A stretch of DNA of 64,000 nt from Closterium sp. NIES-65. Taxonomy: Eukaryota; Streptophyta; Zygnematophyceae; Desmidiales; Closteriaceae. Within the stretch, counting starts at the first letter, position 1. Each line of letters opens with the position of its first letter. Where the stretch lies: positions 434,001 through 498,000 of the forward strand of contig CANXME010002420.1 of the NCBI GenBank assembly GCA_948144175.1, read 5' to 3'. Made by a program: the position numbers and the translations under genes. The notes under the pieces were generated by a model. That model made no database searches, was not told the origin of the DNA, and saw only the letters and a list, made by a program, of their open reading frames with translations. Positions 43,073-53,200 of the stretch are shown here, piece by piece.

Positions 43073-43287
43073 CCTTGCTTGTACTGTTACATATATATAC
43101 CTGCTCTTGCTTGTCTAGCCTTATATATATATATATATGTACTCCTGCATGTGAGCTGGCCTTGTGGCCTTGTACTTGTGCTTGGAATGTGTGGTGACTT
43201 TGTGATCCACCCTGAGCTTTGCTCTGTTTTGCTTTGCTTGACTAGTCTTGTGACCCTCTGTTCTCCCCCACTTTGCCTATGGGGGTG

Positions 43288-43419
43288 TGTCAGAACATTA
43301 TAGCTTATGCTTTTGTGTAGGCTGTAGTGGGGTATCCCATAGGGGGTACAACCCAATTAGGGTTAGTACTTGTACCCACTTCATTCATAGTTCACCCATT
43401 CTCGTTTCAGTTTTTCTCA
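43288..43419 (+). repeat. 3' LTR of element F (132 bp)
   Basis: Preceded by the polypurine tract TATGGGGGTG and followed by the target duplication ctgct, after which G's gag sequence resumes. Confidence 0.95.
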
Positions 43420-43424
43420 CTGCT

Positions 43425-44757
43425 CCCTGTATTTTACCGTGGATTAGTACTGGGCAATCCGTCGCTGTACCCTCCTTATTCGTCCGAGTTCGATCGATGG
43501 CATGAATCGATACTGTGACTCGGTGAGGGTCGGTGGGGTTGGGCGAGCAGGCAGTCTCGTCAGTAGTTGGCCCGATTCCTTCTGACTGCTGGCGTTTCCG
43601 TGCCTTGGAGACTCCCTCCTCTGCTCTGCTCCGCGGCACCTCGGCTCCTCTGGGCATTCACTGTTGCGATGGCCCAACCTATTGCAAGCAAAGCAGCGCC
43701 CATTAAAGGGCGCGGCAGCTGCATTCGTAGCAACGGCATGTACGGTGGCGTGCTCGATCGGTCCTCGAGGACGATGTTCGTAATAGGACCCCAGTCTCGG
43801 ACGGCGCAAAATGTCGATTTTCTCGGCGAGCGCGAGAATCTCGTTGAAGTTCGAGAGCTTGCGTAGCATGATCTCGTGCGAGATGTCCGGCTTCAGCCCT
43901 CCGACGTAACGGTCCACCCGCTCCGCTTCGTGCATGTAGCCGACTTGCTCGCATAATGCGAGAAAACCACTCGTGTAGTCTTGAACCGATCCGAGCTGCC
44001 GCCAAGTACACAGTCTCTAACGCGCCGAAATGGAAGCCGCGATTGGCTCGAAGTGCGCCCGAAGCCCTACGCACCACGCATCCCACGTGCTGTACTGGGC
44101 GGTTTCTCAGAATGAACTCCAGGTGACAGCTGGACCCGTGGGCCCTTCCTCTTGCGACGGTGGCTCGTAGTCGCGTGACGACGTCACGATGACTCGCCAC
44201 CAGTCCATGGCGGGGCCCCTCAGCAGCGAGACGGCATATCGGATCTTCGCTACGTCCGACTCGACGTAATTCGCGTCGAAGAAGACGTTCATCGTGAAGA
44301 CCCAAGACTGAACCGTCGGACCTCCACGCTGGCTCGGGTCGAAGCAGGGCGGGTGTTGCGGCTTGAGTGGCATTGGTGCCATAATGGCCTGTTCGCCACT
44401 TGTCGCCGCAAATTCCTCGTGCCGACGGGCTTCACGAGGCACCCGCGGGCTTGGTGCGACCCTGTTTCCCCCCATGCCAGGCATCGGTTGGGCGGCGCCA
44501 TCACTGGCTGCACCTGAGCGCTGTCCCACGCTGTCGTGTTGTGTTGGTGTGCCGCACGAAATTACGATCGGCTCGTCCGATTGTGCAGATGCATTTGTTG
44601 GTGCGTGTGGTGGTGCTGGGGTATTCATCGTGGATTGCTGGCGCGCGGAGTCACGTTCCGCCGTGAGCGTCGCAATTTCGAGCGCCGATTCTTCAACTTG
44701 GCGCACCAGACGGTCAAGTTGTTCCTACGTCAACGTCGCGAGCGTGAATTCGGCCAT
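43425..44757 (-). pseudogene. Broken Ty3/gypsy gag region of element G
   Basis: Begins with a probable start at 44757 (MAEFTLATLT). It contains a coiled, charged N-terminal part, a retrotransposon gag core (PQHPPCFDPSQRGGP, MDWWRVIV), the segment ERVDRYVGGLKPDI and a CCHC knuckle (CFACNRLGHRNSEC). Broken, with several breaks. Its left end is where F is inserted. Confidence 0.88.
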
Positions 44758-44935
44758 GGCGGGGGTGTCGGGCAAGCTCAGCGAGAGCCTCTGTCGTGGC
44801 CGTGCGTGCTTACGAGAGAGCACTACGAGCGGCGGTGCTGTGTCGCTGAGAGACGTCTACCCCCCCAAAAATTGAGATAGTGGGGAAGCGAAGGTGTGGG
44901 TGCGGTCCGAGAAGAGATCGTAGGCTCTAATACCA

Positions 44936-45280
44936 AGCGTTACGAGTGCGATTGAGTGATCGAACGAGGATTGCACTATCGAAGCAAGGGTACAATGAAC
45001 GAAGGCATGAACGAAGAATATATAGCGAAACTATAGTGGTAACGGTAATGGACTGTGGTTGTCGCGCGTCGGGCCTGGGATTGAGGTTTGGGAAAATGTC
45101 GAAGCGGAGGCCCGGAGGGCGGGTTACCCGCCGAGCCGTGAGGTCGGGGTGCGACGTGCGAAGGTGGCGGGAGGATTGTCGATGCAAGGGTTTGTGAGTG
45201 GTAACCGTGCTGACTGTGGTGCTACAGTGGTGTACGCGCTGAGCGGGGACGCGAAGTAAGGAAAAGGGATTTTCCTTGCA
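44936..45280 (-). repeat. 5' LTR of chromovirus G (345 bp)
   Basis: Right part (45113-45280) aligns to 33415-33582. The left end is fixed by the primer site TGGTATTAGAGCC (complement of 44923-44935). On the minus strand it begins TGCAAGGAAAATCCC. Confidence 0.85.
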
Positions 45281-46180
45281 CTTGTCCATCATTGGTTTTC
45301 CAATGATGTGCTGCACTCAAGTGCGATGAATAGCATGTTACTTCTCTGTGGTAATGTTTTCTTCTGAGTTTTGGAGCTTGGGTTGATAGCCCTTTGTTTG
45401 CTCTTTGTTGGGGGGCAAGCGGAACTTTATTATAAAGCGTATGAAACATCTGCTAAAATCCGCGTTCAGACAAACATGTGGGACACGCCATACAACACAA
45501 TCAAAAACGAATTCCACAGGAAAGTGTCTGAAACAGGAGGGCAAAGTTTGACAGTGACAAGAAAAGCTGACGGCCGCGAGCTTCATGCTGACTTGTTTGC
45601 GCGGACCAATCTCGAGAAGGAATCAACTGAAGGGAATATTCCCGTGAACCAATGAGCGTAATCTTGCGCACGTAACAAGGCGGCGCGGTGGGGCCATCCC
45701 GAACCGCAGTCATCGAGAATGGACGACATCTATCCGTCCAGGGACATCGTCGGATAGTTTCAGGTCAGATCAGACTCCTTTCAGGCAAACAAGCCCCAGA
45801 AAACCATCCTTGCACTTCGCACGTTTCTTGGAAAGCCCTTCAAATCCATTGCAGACGATCTCTAAGCTAATGCTGTCGAGAAATCAATCGCGCATACAGT
45901 CATGCGGTCAGCTCGTCGAAACCGTCCTTCTGCCCATGTGGCTCCTCTGTTCAAGGGTCAGCAACCAATCTCGAGGAGCACCGACGAACCTATCCGCGTT
46001 GTCCCCGACATGACAAGGAGTAATGGAAAATCCCATCATCTATGGCTGCTTGGAATCGAGGCCTTGGGAACACTTGGTGGTCCCTGACGATTTCTGCTTG
46101 TGGTGGGAGCTGTCATTTCAGCCGAAGGGTTGTGTGTTTGTTCTCCCAGCTGCCTCGCGTTTCAGGCATCGTCGCAGCCG
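45281..46180. other. Upstream host DNA of the SLC37-like gene
   Basis: Nine hundred bases outside the element stack. A 94-codon open frame at 45371-45655 starts at TTG, has no similarity I recognise, and looks like chance. No repeats or RNA genes seen. It probably contains the promoter of the gene at 46313. Confidence 0.5.
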
Positions 46181-46187
46181 TATATAA
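46181..46187 (+). promoter_or_regulatory. Candidate TATA box for the SLC37-like gene
   Basis: TATATAA in a GC-rich context, about 125 bp upstream of the ATG at 46313. That leaves a plausible 5' untranslated region of around 100 bp. Position and sequence fit, but no transcript start is shown. Confidence 0.5.
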
Positions 46188-46312
46188 CATCACCAAGGCA
46201 ACATATTCCTCGGTCGTTAGCTGCTGCTCTTTGGTCGTAGTATTTTGTGAACATCAAAGAACAGGCCTACTAGGACCGTAGGTTTAAGCTTAGAACAGCT
46301 CACCGCGGCGCA

Positions 46313-48691
46313 ATGGTTTCCCGCGCGTGCTCCACCGCGCCGCCGGGCCTGGCTCTCATTCGTCGCTTCCGGCCAAAGGATTTCTCTTTCGCGACGCACC
46401 AGATCTTCGTCCTTGTTCTCACCTTTATCGCATACGCGTTATATCACGCCTCGCGAAAGCCTCCCAGCATTGTCAAGGGCGTGCTCGACCCTCTCGATAC
46501 AGGCAACTCCGTTACAAGCAATCCCTGGACTTTCTACCTCCAGCGGCTGGAAAGCCACCCAGAAAACTCTCTTCTGCGGGCAGAACAAAAAGCCGGATGG
46601 GCTCCTTTCAACGGTAAATCCGGGAAATCTCTTCTCGGGGAACTCGATATCGCGTTTCTGGGATGCTACGCGATCGGCATGTATATCGCTGGCCATGTTG
46701 GCGACCGAATCGACCTCCGCGTCTTCCTCTCCGTGGGGATGTTCGGCAGCGGCTTATTCGTATCCCTCTTCGGCATGGGGTATTTCTGGAATATACACTC
46801 GTTAAACTACTTCGCAGCGGTGCAAATGGCCGCAGGGTTCCTCCAGGCGACCGGCTGGCCGAGCGTCGTCGCGATTATGGCCAGCTGGTACGGAAAAAAA
46901 GGCCGCGGGTTGATTCTTGGCGTGTGGAACGCACACACTTCCGTCGGCAACATTCTCGGATCGCTCATCGCGTCGTCCGCGCTTGCAAGCGGATGGGGCT
47001 GGGCGTTTCTCATCCCCGGATTCAGTATCATGGCGGGAGCGCTGGTCATGTTTCTGTTTCTTGCGCCGGAACCGGAAACCATAGGGCTGGAGTCGCCGCA
47101 TTCGTTGCTGCTGTCGGAGTCGTCTAGTGAGGCGGGCGGGAGCGTGCACGGGGAGGGGGACGAGGAGTCGGGGCTTGAAGCTGTCGAATGCGCTGACATG
47201 GCTGCTGACGTGGCGGCTGGTTTCGATGCTGCCCTATTAGCTCCGAAAGAGGCTGCTTATGCTTCAGTATCGGAGCAGCTTACGGTGCCGCTTTTACAGG
47301 GGAAGGATGATGCGGGGCCGGGAGCGGAGGGTCGGATTGTGATAACAGAGGATGTGCTTAAAGCGGGAATGGAAGGGAGCGGCGGGGAGCACGAGGCGAT
47401 CAGTTTCTGGGACGCATGTCAAATTCCTGGTGTTGCGGCGTACGCGTTATGCCTGTTCTTCGCTAAGCTTGTGGCGTACACGTTCCTGTACTGGCTCCCG
47501 TTCTACATCAAGCGCACAGGTGAGACGAATACCGCCTACAGACTCCCGTACGAGAAGCACTGAAATGTACTCCGTCAAAAGGAAAAATGTGGAACAAACT
47601 TGTAACTATGCACCGACGCGTGTTCGGGCGAATGGACAGTTTTTGACTTTGTGGGGGGAGGGGAAGGAGGGAGGGGGGGTGGGTGCTGGGGAGGATAGTA
47701 GCGGGGCATCTTTCCGACCACACAGATATCTTGCTCCCTTTCTCACTTCTCCCTCCCCTTCCTCGCTCTCTCCCCACCTTCCCAAGCAGAGATAGCGGGC
47801 CATCATCTGACTGACGCGTTTGCTGGAGTAACGTCGACAGTCTTCGATTTAGGGGGGGTGCTGGGGGGGATAGTGGCAGGCCATCTTTCCGACCATACGG
47901 GCGCCCACGCCACCGTGTCCGCTTCCTTCATGCTCCTAGCTGTCCCCGCTCTCCTCCTCTACTCCTTTCTGGGCGGAATTTCCCTCTCTGTGCACATAGG
48001 GCTGCTTTCACTGGTGGGATTCTTTGTGAATGGGCCCTACGCGCTTATCACTTGTGCCGTGTCCGCTGATCTGGGGCAGCACGCGTCGCTCCGAGGGAAT
48101 TCAAAGGGGTTGGCTACGGTTACTGCGATCATTGATGGTACGGGCTCGCTAGGGGCTGCTCTGGGTCCGTTTCTAACGGGGATAGTGGCAGAGATTGGGG
48201 GAGGAGGCGGGGGGAAGGGAGCAGGAGACCTGGGGTGGAGGCTGGTGTTTGGAATGCTTATTTCGGCTGCACTGGCTGCAGTGTTGTGCATACTGCGGTT
48301 AGTTATTGGCGAGTTTAAAGCAGCAGCAGAAACGTCAGCAGCGTTAGACGCCTTCTTAGAGGCCGAGAGGCAGCAGCAGGAGCAGGGAAGAGAAGGAGAG
48401 CAAGGGAGGGGCAGTGGAGTGCCAGCGGGGGAGCAGCTGGGAGGAGAGAGGGGCGAACAAACGGGGGAGCAGAGGGGGACACAACGCGTTACGAAGTGCA
48501 AGAGCAGGAGGGTGTGGCACCACTGGTGGCGGAAGGGAGGAGGATACTGCTCCACGTGCTGCTGCTGCTGTGTGGTTGCCCGCTGTTGCAGCTGCCCTCC
48601 CCCTGCCAAGGTTCATAGTCACCACCATCAACACCACCCAGATCAGCCGCAGCAGCAGCAGCAAGAGCAGCAGCAGCAGCAACACCACTAG
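46313..48691 (+). CDS. SLC37/glycerol-3-phosphate transporter-like MFS protein, two exons
   Basis: Predicted exons are 46313-47519 and 47790-48691, joined in frame to give about 702 residues. Plant family members are usually 500-540. The family exchanges organic phosphates such as glycerol 3-phosphate for inorganic phosphate across a membrane. Visible: N-terminal [17 protein letters not shown] before helix 1; the signature [12 protein letters not shown] (44-55); helices with [16 protein letters not shown] and [20 protein letters not shown]; a long variable loop (about 250-363) between the two six-helix halves; [10 protein letters not shown] at the exon 1 end; and [40 protein letters not shown] and [19 protein letters not shown] in exon 2. 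The start has G at -3 and +4. Odd: after about residue 577 a 125-residue Gln/Cys/His-rich tail runs into a tandem-repeat array, so the true C-terminus may differ. Confidence 0.85.
47520..47789 (+). other. Intron of the SLC37-like gene (270 bp)
   Basis: Donor CAG/GTGAGA and acceptor CCCAAGCAG fit the GT-AG rule. Removal keeps frame between ...YIKRT and AGHHLTDAF..., the order seen in plant SLC37 proteins. A pyrimidine-rich tract (47728-47780) precedes the acceptor. The middle contains a degenerate copy of the start of exon 2. Confidence 0.85.
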
Positions 48692-49262
48692 CAGCAGGAA
48701 AGGGGAGAGGGGGGGGGGAGTGGGGTCAACAGGGTAATGAGCTCAGTGCAAGAGCAGGAGGGTGTGGCAACCACTGGTGGCGGAAGGGCGGAGGATACTG
48801 CTCCACGTGCTGCTGCTGCTGTGTGGTTGCTCGGTCCTGCAGCTGCCCTCCACCTGCCAAGGTGCACAGTCACCACCACCAACACCACCCACAGGAGCCG
48901 CAGCAGCAGCAGCAAGAACAGCAAGAGCAGCAGCAGCAGCAGCAACACTAGCAGCAGCAGGAAGGGGGAGGGGGAGGGTAGCAGGGACAGGACAATTAGC
49001 TCAGTGCAAGGGCAGGTGGTTGTATTGATGGCACCACTAGTGGCGGAAGGGCGGAGGTTACTGCTCCACATGCTGCTGCTGCTGTGTGGTTGCCAGGTGC
49101 TGCAACTGCCCTCCACCTGCCAAGTTACCCTGCTACCATTACCAACATCACGCACAGCAGCCACAGCCCCAGCAGCAAGAGTAGCAGCAAGAACAGCAGC
49201 AGCAGGAGCAGCAGCATCAGCAAGAGGAGAAACAACAGGAGCAGCAGCGGCAGAGCTAAGAT
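48496..49262 (+). repeat. Three tandem repeats of about 250 bp at the 3' end of the SLC37-like gene
   Basis: Units start near 48496, 48746 and 49004 with GTGCAAGAGCAGGAGGG or close variants. Each holds a CACGTGCTGCTGCTGCTG-like stretch and a CAGCAGCAGCAAGA microsatellite. The first unit is inside the predicted coding tail; the others lie beyond the stop. Open frames in the later units reflect the repeat. Confidence 0.85.
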
Positions 49263-49525
49263 GTAACATCAACCTTCATCGTTATACTTGGTTTGCAAAA
49301 TTCGTACCCTTCTCGTTTGGTTTGTAAATGTCACCGTAATCAGACTTCCAGGTTAGAGTAGGGACACCAAGGTTGCTACTCAACCAACATGCGTCTGCAC
49401 TGCATATTATCTTGATTTGTAAATAGATTTGCTACAAGTTTTGAGTTTGTGCCATGTAGAGTCTGCTGAGCTCATAAAGGCTCATACGAACAAAAGGACG
49501 GGAATCAATTACAACCTAGGACGTG
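49263..49525. other. Spacer between the SLC37-like gene and element H
   Basis: AT-richer sequence with no open frame of note and no recognised element. It may hold the transcript's 3' end. It finishes with aaatg (49526-49530), the target duplication of H. Confidence 0.5.
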
Positions 49526-49657
49526 AAATGTGTTGGAAACAATAAGTCTTAGTGCGCTTCTGTCGTGTCAAAACCCAAGACACTAGCGAAGCAGTCCGAA
49601 TCGAAGCATCGAGTCAAACCTCGGAGGTTAGGGTAACCGCCTGGAGGTTACGGGAAA

Positions 49658-49680
49658 GTCAAAGGTCAGCGACCTTTGAC
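49658..49680. promoter_or_regulatory. Hairpin carrying W-box cores in H's LTR
   Basis: GTCAAAGGTC, AGC, GACCTTTGAC form a perfect inverted repeat. Each arm contains TTTGAC, which overlaps the TTGAC core bound by plant WRKY factors. Nearly the same hairpin is in the LTRs of I (56012-56034) and J (21916-21938), so it is kept across diverged LTRs. Function is inferred. Confidence 0.5.
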
Positions 49681-49839
49681 TCGACAATTACAGCGCGACA
49701 GTTAAGGACACACAACTGACTCGTTACAGAGCAGTTGCCCGAGTCGCACTGTATCGAGTCGCAACAGCAAATACAGTTATCTATCCATTCGTATTCCCTG
49801 TACTCTTATATAAAACCTTGTATTTGCTTGTTTAATTTA

Positions 49840-50026
49840 GGGTACATTCCGTTGTGGACACATGTCCCAATCGATGTGTCCCAATCGTTTCTACCGCACT
49901 GCATCGTATTACACCAAATTGCACCCTAGTTTCGAAATTTTCGCGTCTCTGGTTTAGTTCGGTTCGGAGCGGTACACTCGATTGGGACACATCGATTGGG
50001 ACATGTGTCCACAGCGGAATGCACCC
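49840..50026. mobile_element. Tourist/PIF-Harbinger-like MITE in H's 5' LTR
   Basis: A 187-bp insertion absent from the otherwise matching 3' LTR. Terminal inverted repeats of 48 bp (beginning GGGTRCATTCCG) differ at 2 positions. Flanking 3-bp duplication TTA (49837-49839 and 50027-50029) is of the kind made by PIF/Harbinger transposases. Within each terminal repeat the motif TGTCCCAATCGA is itself doubled. It has no coding capacity, so it would depend on a transposase elsewhere. Confidence 0.93.
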
Positions 50027-50217
50027 TTAATCCACTTTGCTCTCACACACTAGTGCAAGGTCGGTTCACAAGTTTCATTAAACGCTTCCGCTATTACAAA
50101 GTTTCTTACCCAGAGTCATCCTCTGCAAAGATCCTTAAGGGCTTTCTCAGCCCAACATGGTATGAGAGCTGACAGGGGAAAACTCTAACTTTTTTTTTTT
50201 TAAGATCATTACAAGAC

Positions 50218-53200
50218 ATGGCAACAAACAAGGAAAGGAGCTCCCCTAATGGCTCCTCGGGCACTACTCCTACTCCACCGCCAGCCTCTGGCCTGCAGAC
50301 AGAGGAAGGCACGGCAGCAAGACCAAGGGGAACGTCAACCGAGACCCCCACGAACCATCCTTCTGACTTCGACCAGAGCATGATGGAGAAATTCTTCTCC
50401 TTCATGTCCTTCTACGAGCAACACCAGCAGTCGGGACCTGCACAGACACACAACAGCAACAACGGAGCAACACCCATGAGCCTTGACGGGTCGTCATATG
50501 CGCGAGGGAATCAACAGCAGCAACCCACCTTCGCCCCGTACGAGCGCGGGTCGATCAGCTTCCTGCCTCAACCTTCACCTGCGCAAGACAAACATCAACC
50601 TTTACAAGTTCAGTCGCAATTCGCGCATGTCCTGAAACTGCAAACATCAAGACCTTTCGACGGAAAGGACTTCTTCACCTGGTCCTTTGAATTCGAGCTG
50701 ATGATGGAGGGCGCGCAGATACTCGGCTTCTTCGACGGATCCCTGCAGTATCCAGCAAACGGCACACAGTATGAGAAGCAGCAGTATACGTATCAATCGA
50801 TGATGGCGTATACTATTCTACTGAGAAACATCACACCAACTCAGCAGCAGAACATTCGCTCTTACCGGAACTTCGGCAACTCGGCGGAACTCGCGTACGG
50901 CCATCTGAAGAACCTGTATCAGGCAACAGACAGTGTAAACCAGAGCAGGTTAATGGCGCAGTTGACAACAGTTGAAATGAAACTAGGAGAAAAGGGGTTG
51001 GCGTATATCAGCCGATGTCGCGAATTGCGCGACAAGCTTCTTCGATGCGGAGGATCAATCTCTGAAGACGCCTTCGTAACAGTCGTCATCGGTGGCCTCG
51101 GTCCTCAGTGGCGCGCCACCAAAGCAATTCTTCGAGCACACGGGAGGATCTCCGAAGCGACACTCTGCGCCGAAATCCACGCCGAGCAGCAGGATATGGA
51201 CCTGCAAGAAGAAAGGCACAAGAAAAGGGCATTAGCACCGGAGTTCGCTTTCCATACTCAACGACGACACAACAACTACAACAACCGACAGCAGCAGCCG
51301 AAGCCAGTACCTCCGTTTTGTCACATCTGCAAGACATCAGGACACCCACGCACGCATTGCCCGTCTCGTCAGACAACACCACAGCGACAACTGCGGCCTT
51401 CAAGCTCACAAGTTGCTTCAACGCAAGCAAGTCCGACAACAACGATTCAAGCTTCAACGACTTCAACTGGACAACCTGCACAAGGAGCAAGAAACATAGT
51501 CAACTGCATGGTAAAGATAAACGATTCTTGCATAACAGAGTCACCACCCCATTACTCACCAGAAGAGGAGCTCGATAACAGGACGCCTCGTCGCGAATCA
51601 CTCCACCCAAATCCGACTTACGCCGCCATCGCTCAAAGTGAACCGTCCGGCCAAGACACTTGGTTCTTGGATAGTTGCTGCGGGCAACACATGTGCTCGT
51701 CCGGGCGCTTCGTACAACGCGAACATCGACTCCAACGAGAAGTGATCATCACGGTCGCCAACAATCAAAACCTGCGCACACGACGACAAGGAGTGGTACA
51801 GCTTCAGTCAAGAGAAACAAATGTCATACTGCACATGTCAAAGGTACTCATCGCTGAAGGACTCGGCTACAACTTACTGAGTGTTAGCCAGCTGATGGCG
51901 AAAGGGATTCACCTGGAAGCCGACAGCACCACCCAGGAGTTCAAGCTATACCACGGGAGAGGCGGCCTCTACATCGGGAAGGCAGTGCTGAAGAACAACG
52001 TCTTCGTCCTCGACTTCGTTCCTGACCTGGGCACTGCAGACAGCGACGCCATCGTGAATTTTACTGACTGGACACACCCTCCAGATCTCGACCCCGACTT
52101 CAGCCCGGGAGGTTTTTGGTACTCCCACACTATCCCTGAAGCAGAACGAACACGAGCGTTAGCGACGATTCAACAAACAACAGAAGCAGAGACAACATCG
52201 GCAGCAGCAGCAACAACATCGGGAGCAGCGACAACATCAGCAGCAGCAGGAACAACGACACCAGTCACAGTCGACGAAGCACCACCAACACCCGCACAAC
52301 AACTGAATCCGACTCAACGCGAAGTCCACCGAAGCGCCAACTTCGTCGCCAGTTTTTACTCCAACTCCGACGCATACCAACGTTCACCCGGACACCGCGC
52401 CTCTGAAGAGATCTGGCACGCACGCACAGGACATCCAAGCAACACGGTTATAAATAACACGATAAGAGCAGGAGTTCTTGACAAAGACTCCCTACTTCTA
52501 CCCGATGGCAGAGAACTCCAGAAGGCACGAGGGACTTGCCTTATATGCCCCGAAGCTGACTTACCTCATCGACCGTTCGCTCCACATCACAACCCGAGCG
52601 CTCCAGTGTACGCACCACTCGAAAAGGTCTACAGCGACATCCTCTACAATCGCGAACCCGGACAAGTCACCTACAACTACACCATCACCTTCATCGACGC
52701 TGCCACTCGATACGTCTGGCATCGCAATCTACCCAGCCGCGACATGGCACTCGCAGCATTCGCCGCGTGGCTACCGATAGCAGAGAGAGAGTCTGGAACA
52801 CAACTGAAAAGCTTCCAGTCAGACGGAGGTGGCGAGTACACCTCTTAGCGCTTCAAGCAGTTCCTGGCGGAAAGGGGGATCAAGCAACTCCTCTCCCTTC
52901 CCTACGCACATCAGCAGCAAGGTGTTGCAGAAAGAATGAACAGGACCCTGCAGAACAGCATGCGCAAACTGTTACGTGGCATGCGGCTACCCAACCACCA
53001 GTGGCCAGCAGCAATGGACCATGCTGTCATGCTGCACAACTTGTTGTCGTCGTCGTCACTCCCGAACAACGCATCACCGCATCTGCTGTGGACAGGGAAG
53101 CAGGGCAGCACAAAAATGTTACGAGTCTTCGGGTGCATGGTACAGTACAGACCCCCAGAAGCACGAGCGGGAAGATTTTCACAACGGGCACAGTGGGGAC

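Larger units (their letters stand above)
36875..43419 (+). mobile_element. Copia element F, complete outline, recent
   Basis: A 6545-bp element with 132-bp LTRs differing at one position and the target duplication ctgct (36870-36874 and 43420-43424). Primer site TGGTATCGAGCAGG at 37007, leader repeats, polyprotein region, polypurine tract before 43288. Inserted near the gag/protease junction of chromovirus G. Broken (about three breaks) although its LTRs are nearly identical. Confidence 0.96.
33415..45280 (-). mobile_element. Ty3/gypsy chromovirus G, interrupted by F and D
   Basis: Minus-strand Ty3/gypsy element. 5' LTR at 44936-45280; primer site (complement of 44923-44935, TGGTATTAGAGCC); gag; copia F inserted near the start of protease; reverse transcriptase, RNase H, integrase, chromodomain; a poly-G polypurine tract; then the first 168 bp of the 3' LTR, which is split by element D. 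The two LTR copies differ at 9 of 168 compared positions, the highest divergence in the window. Broken at many places (roughly eight or more). Confidence 0.93.
49531..50157 (+). repeat. 5' LTR of element H (437 bp plus MITE)
   Basis: Begins TGTTGGAAACAATAAG and ends GCCCAACA. It contains a perfect 10-bp inverted repeat with a 3-base loop at 49658-49680, a TATA-like TATATAAAA at 49807-49815, and the MITE at 49840-50026. Confidence 0.96.

Noticed and set aside
43121-43138. TA run as an internal promoter TATA box
   Set aside because: It is a simple TA microsatellite in the 3' untranslated part of F, with no downstream gene in that orientation except the LTR.
45371-45655. 94-codon open frame between chromovirus G and the SLC37-like gene
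   Set aside because: It starts at TTG with no ATG, has no recognisable domain, and sits in probable promoter DNA.
47640-47660. G-rich stretch as an independent promoter or quadruplex element
   Set aside because: It lies in the intron and belongs to the degenerate duplicate of exon 2's G-rich start.
48737-49327. Ser/Ala-rich open frame downstream of the SLC37-like gene
   Set aside because: It is made of the 250-bp repeats and CAG microsatellites and is better explained as repeat sequence.
49531-50157. A separate, longer LTR family for the left end of H
   Set aside because: The 190 extra bases are fully accounted for by the 187-bp MITE plus its 3-bp duplication; the rest matches the 3' LTR.
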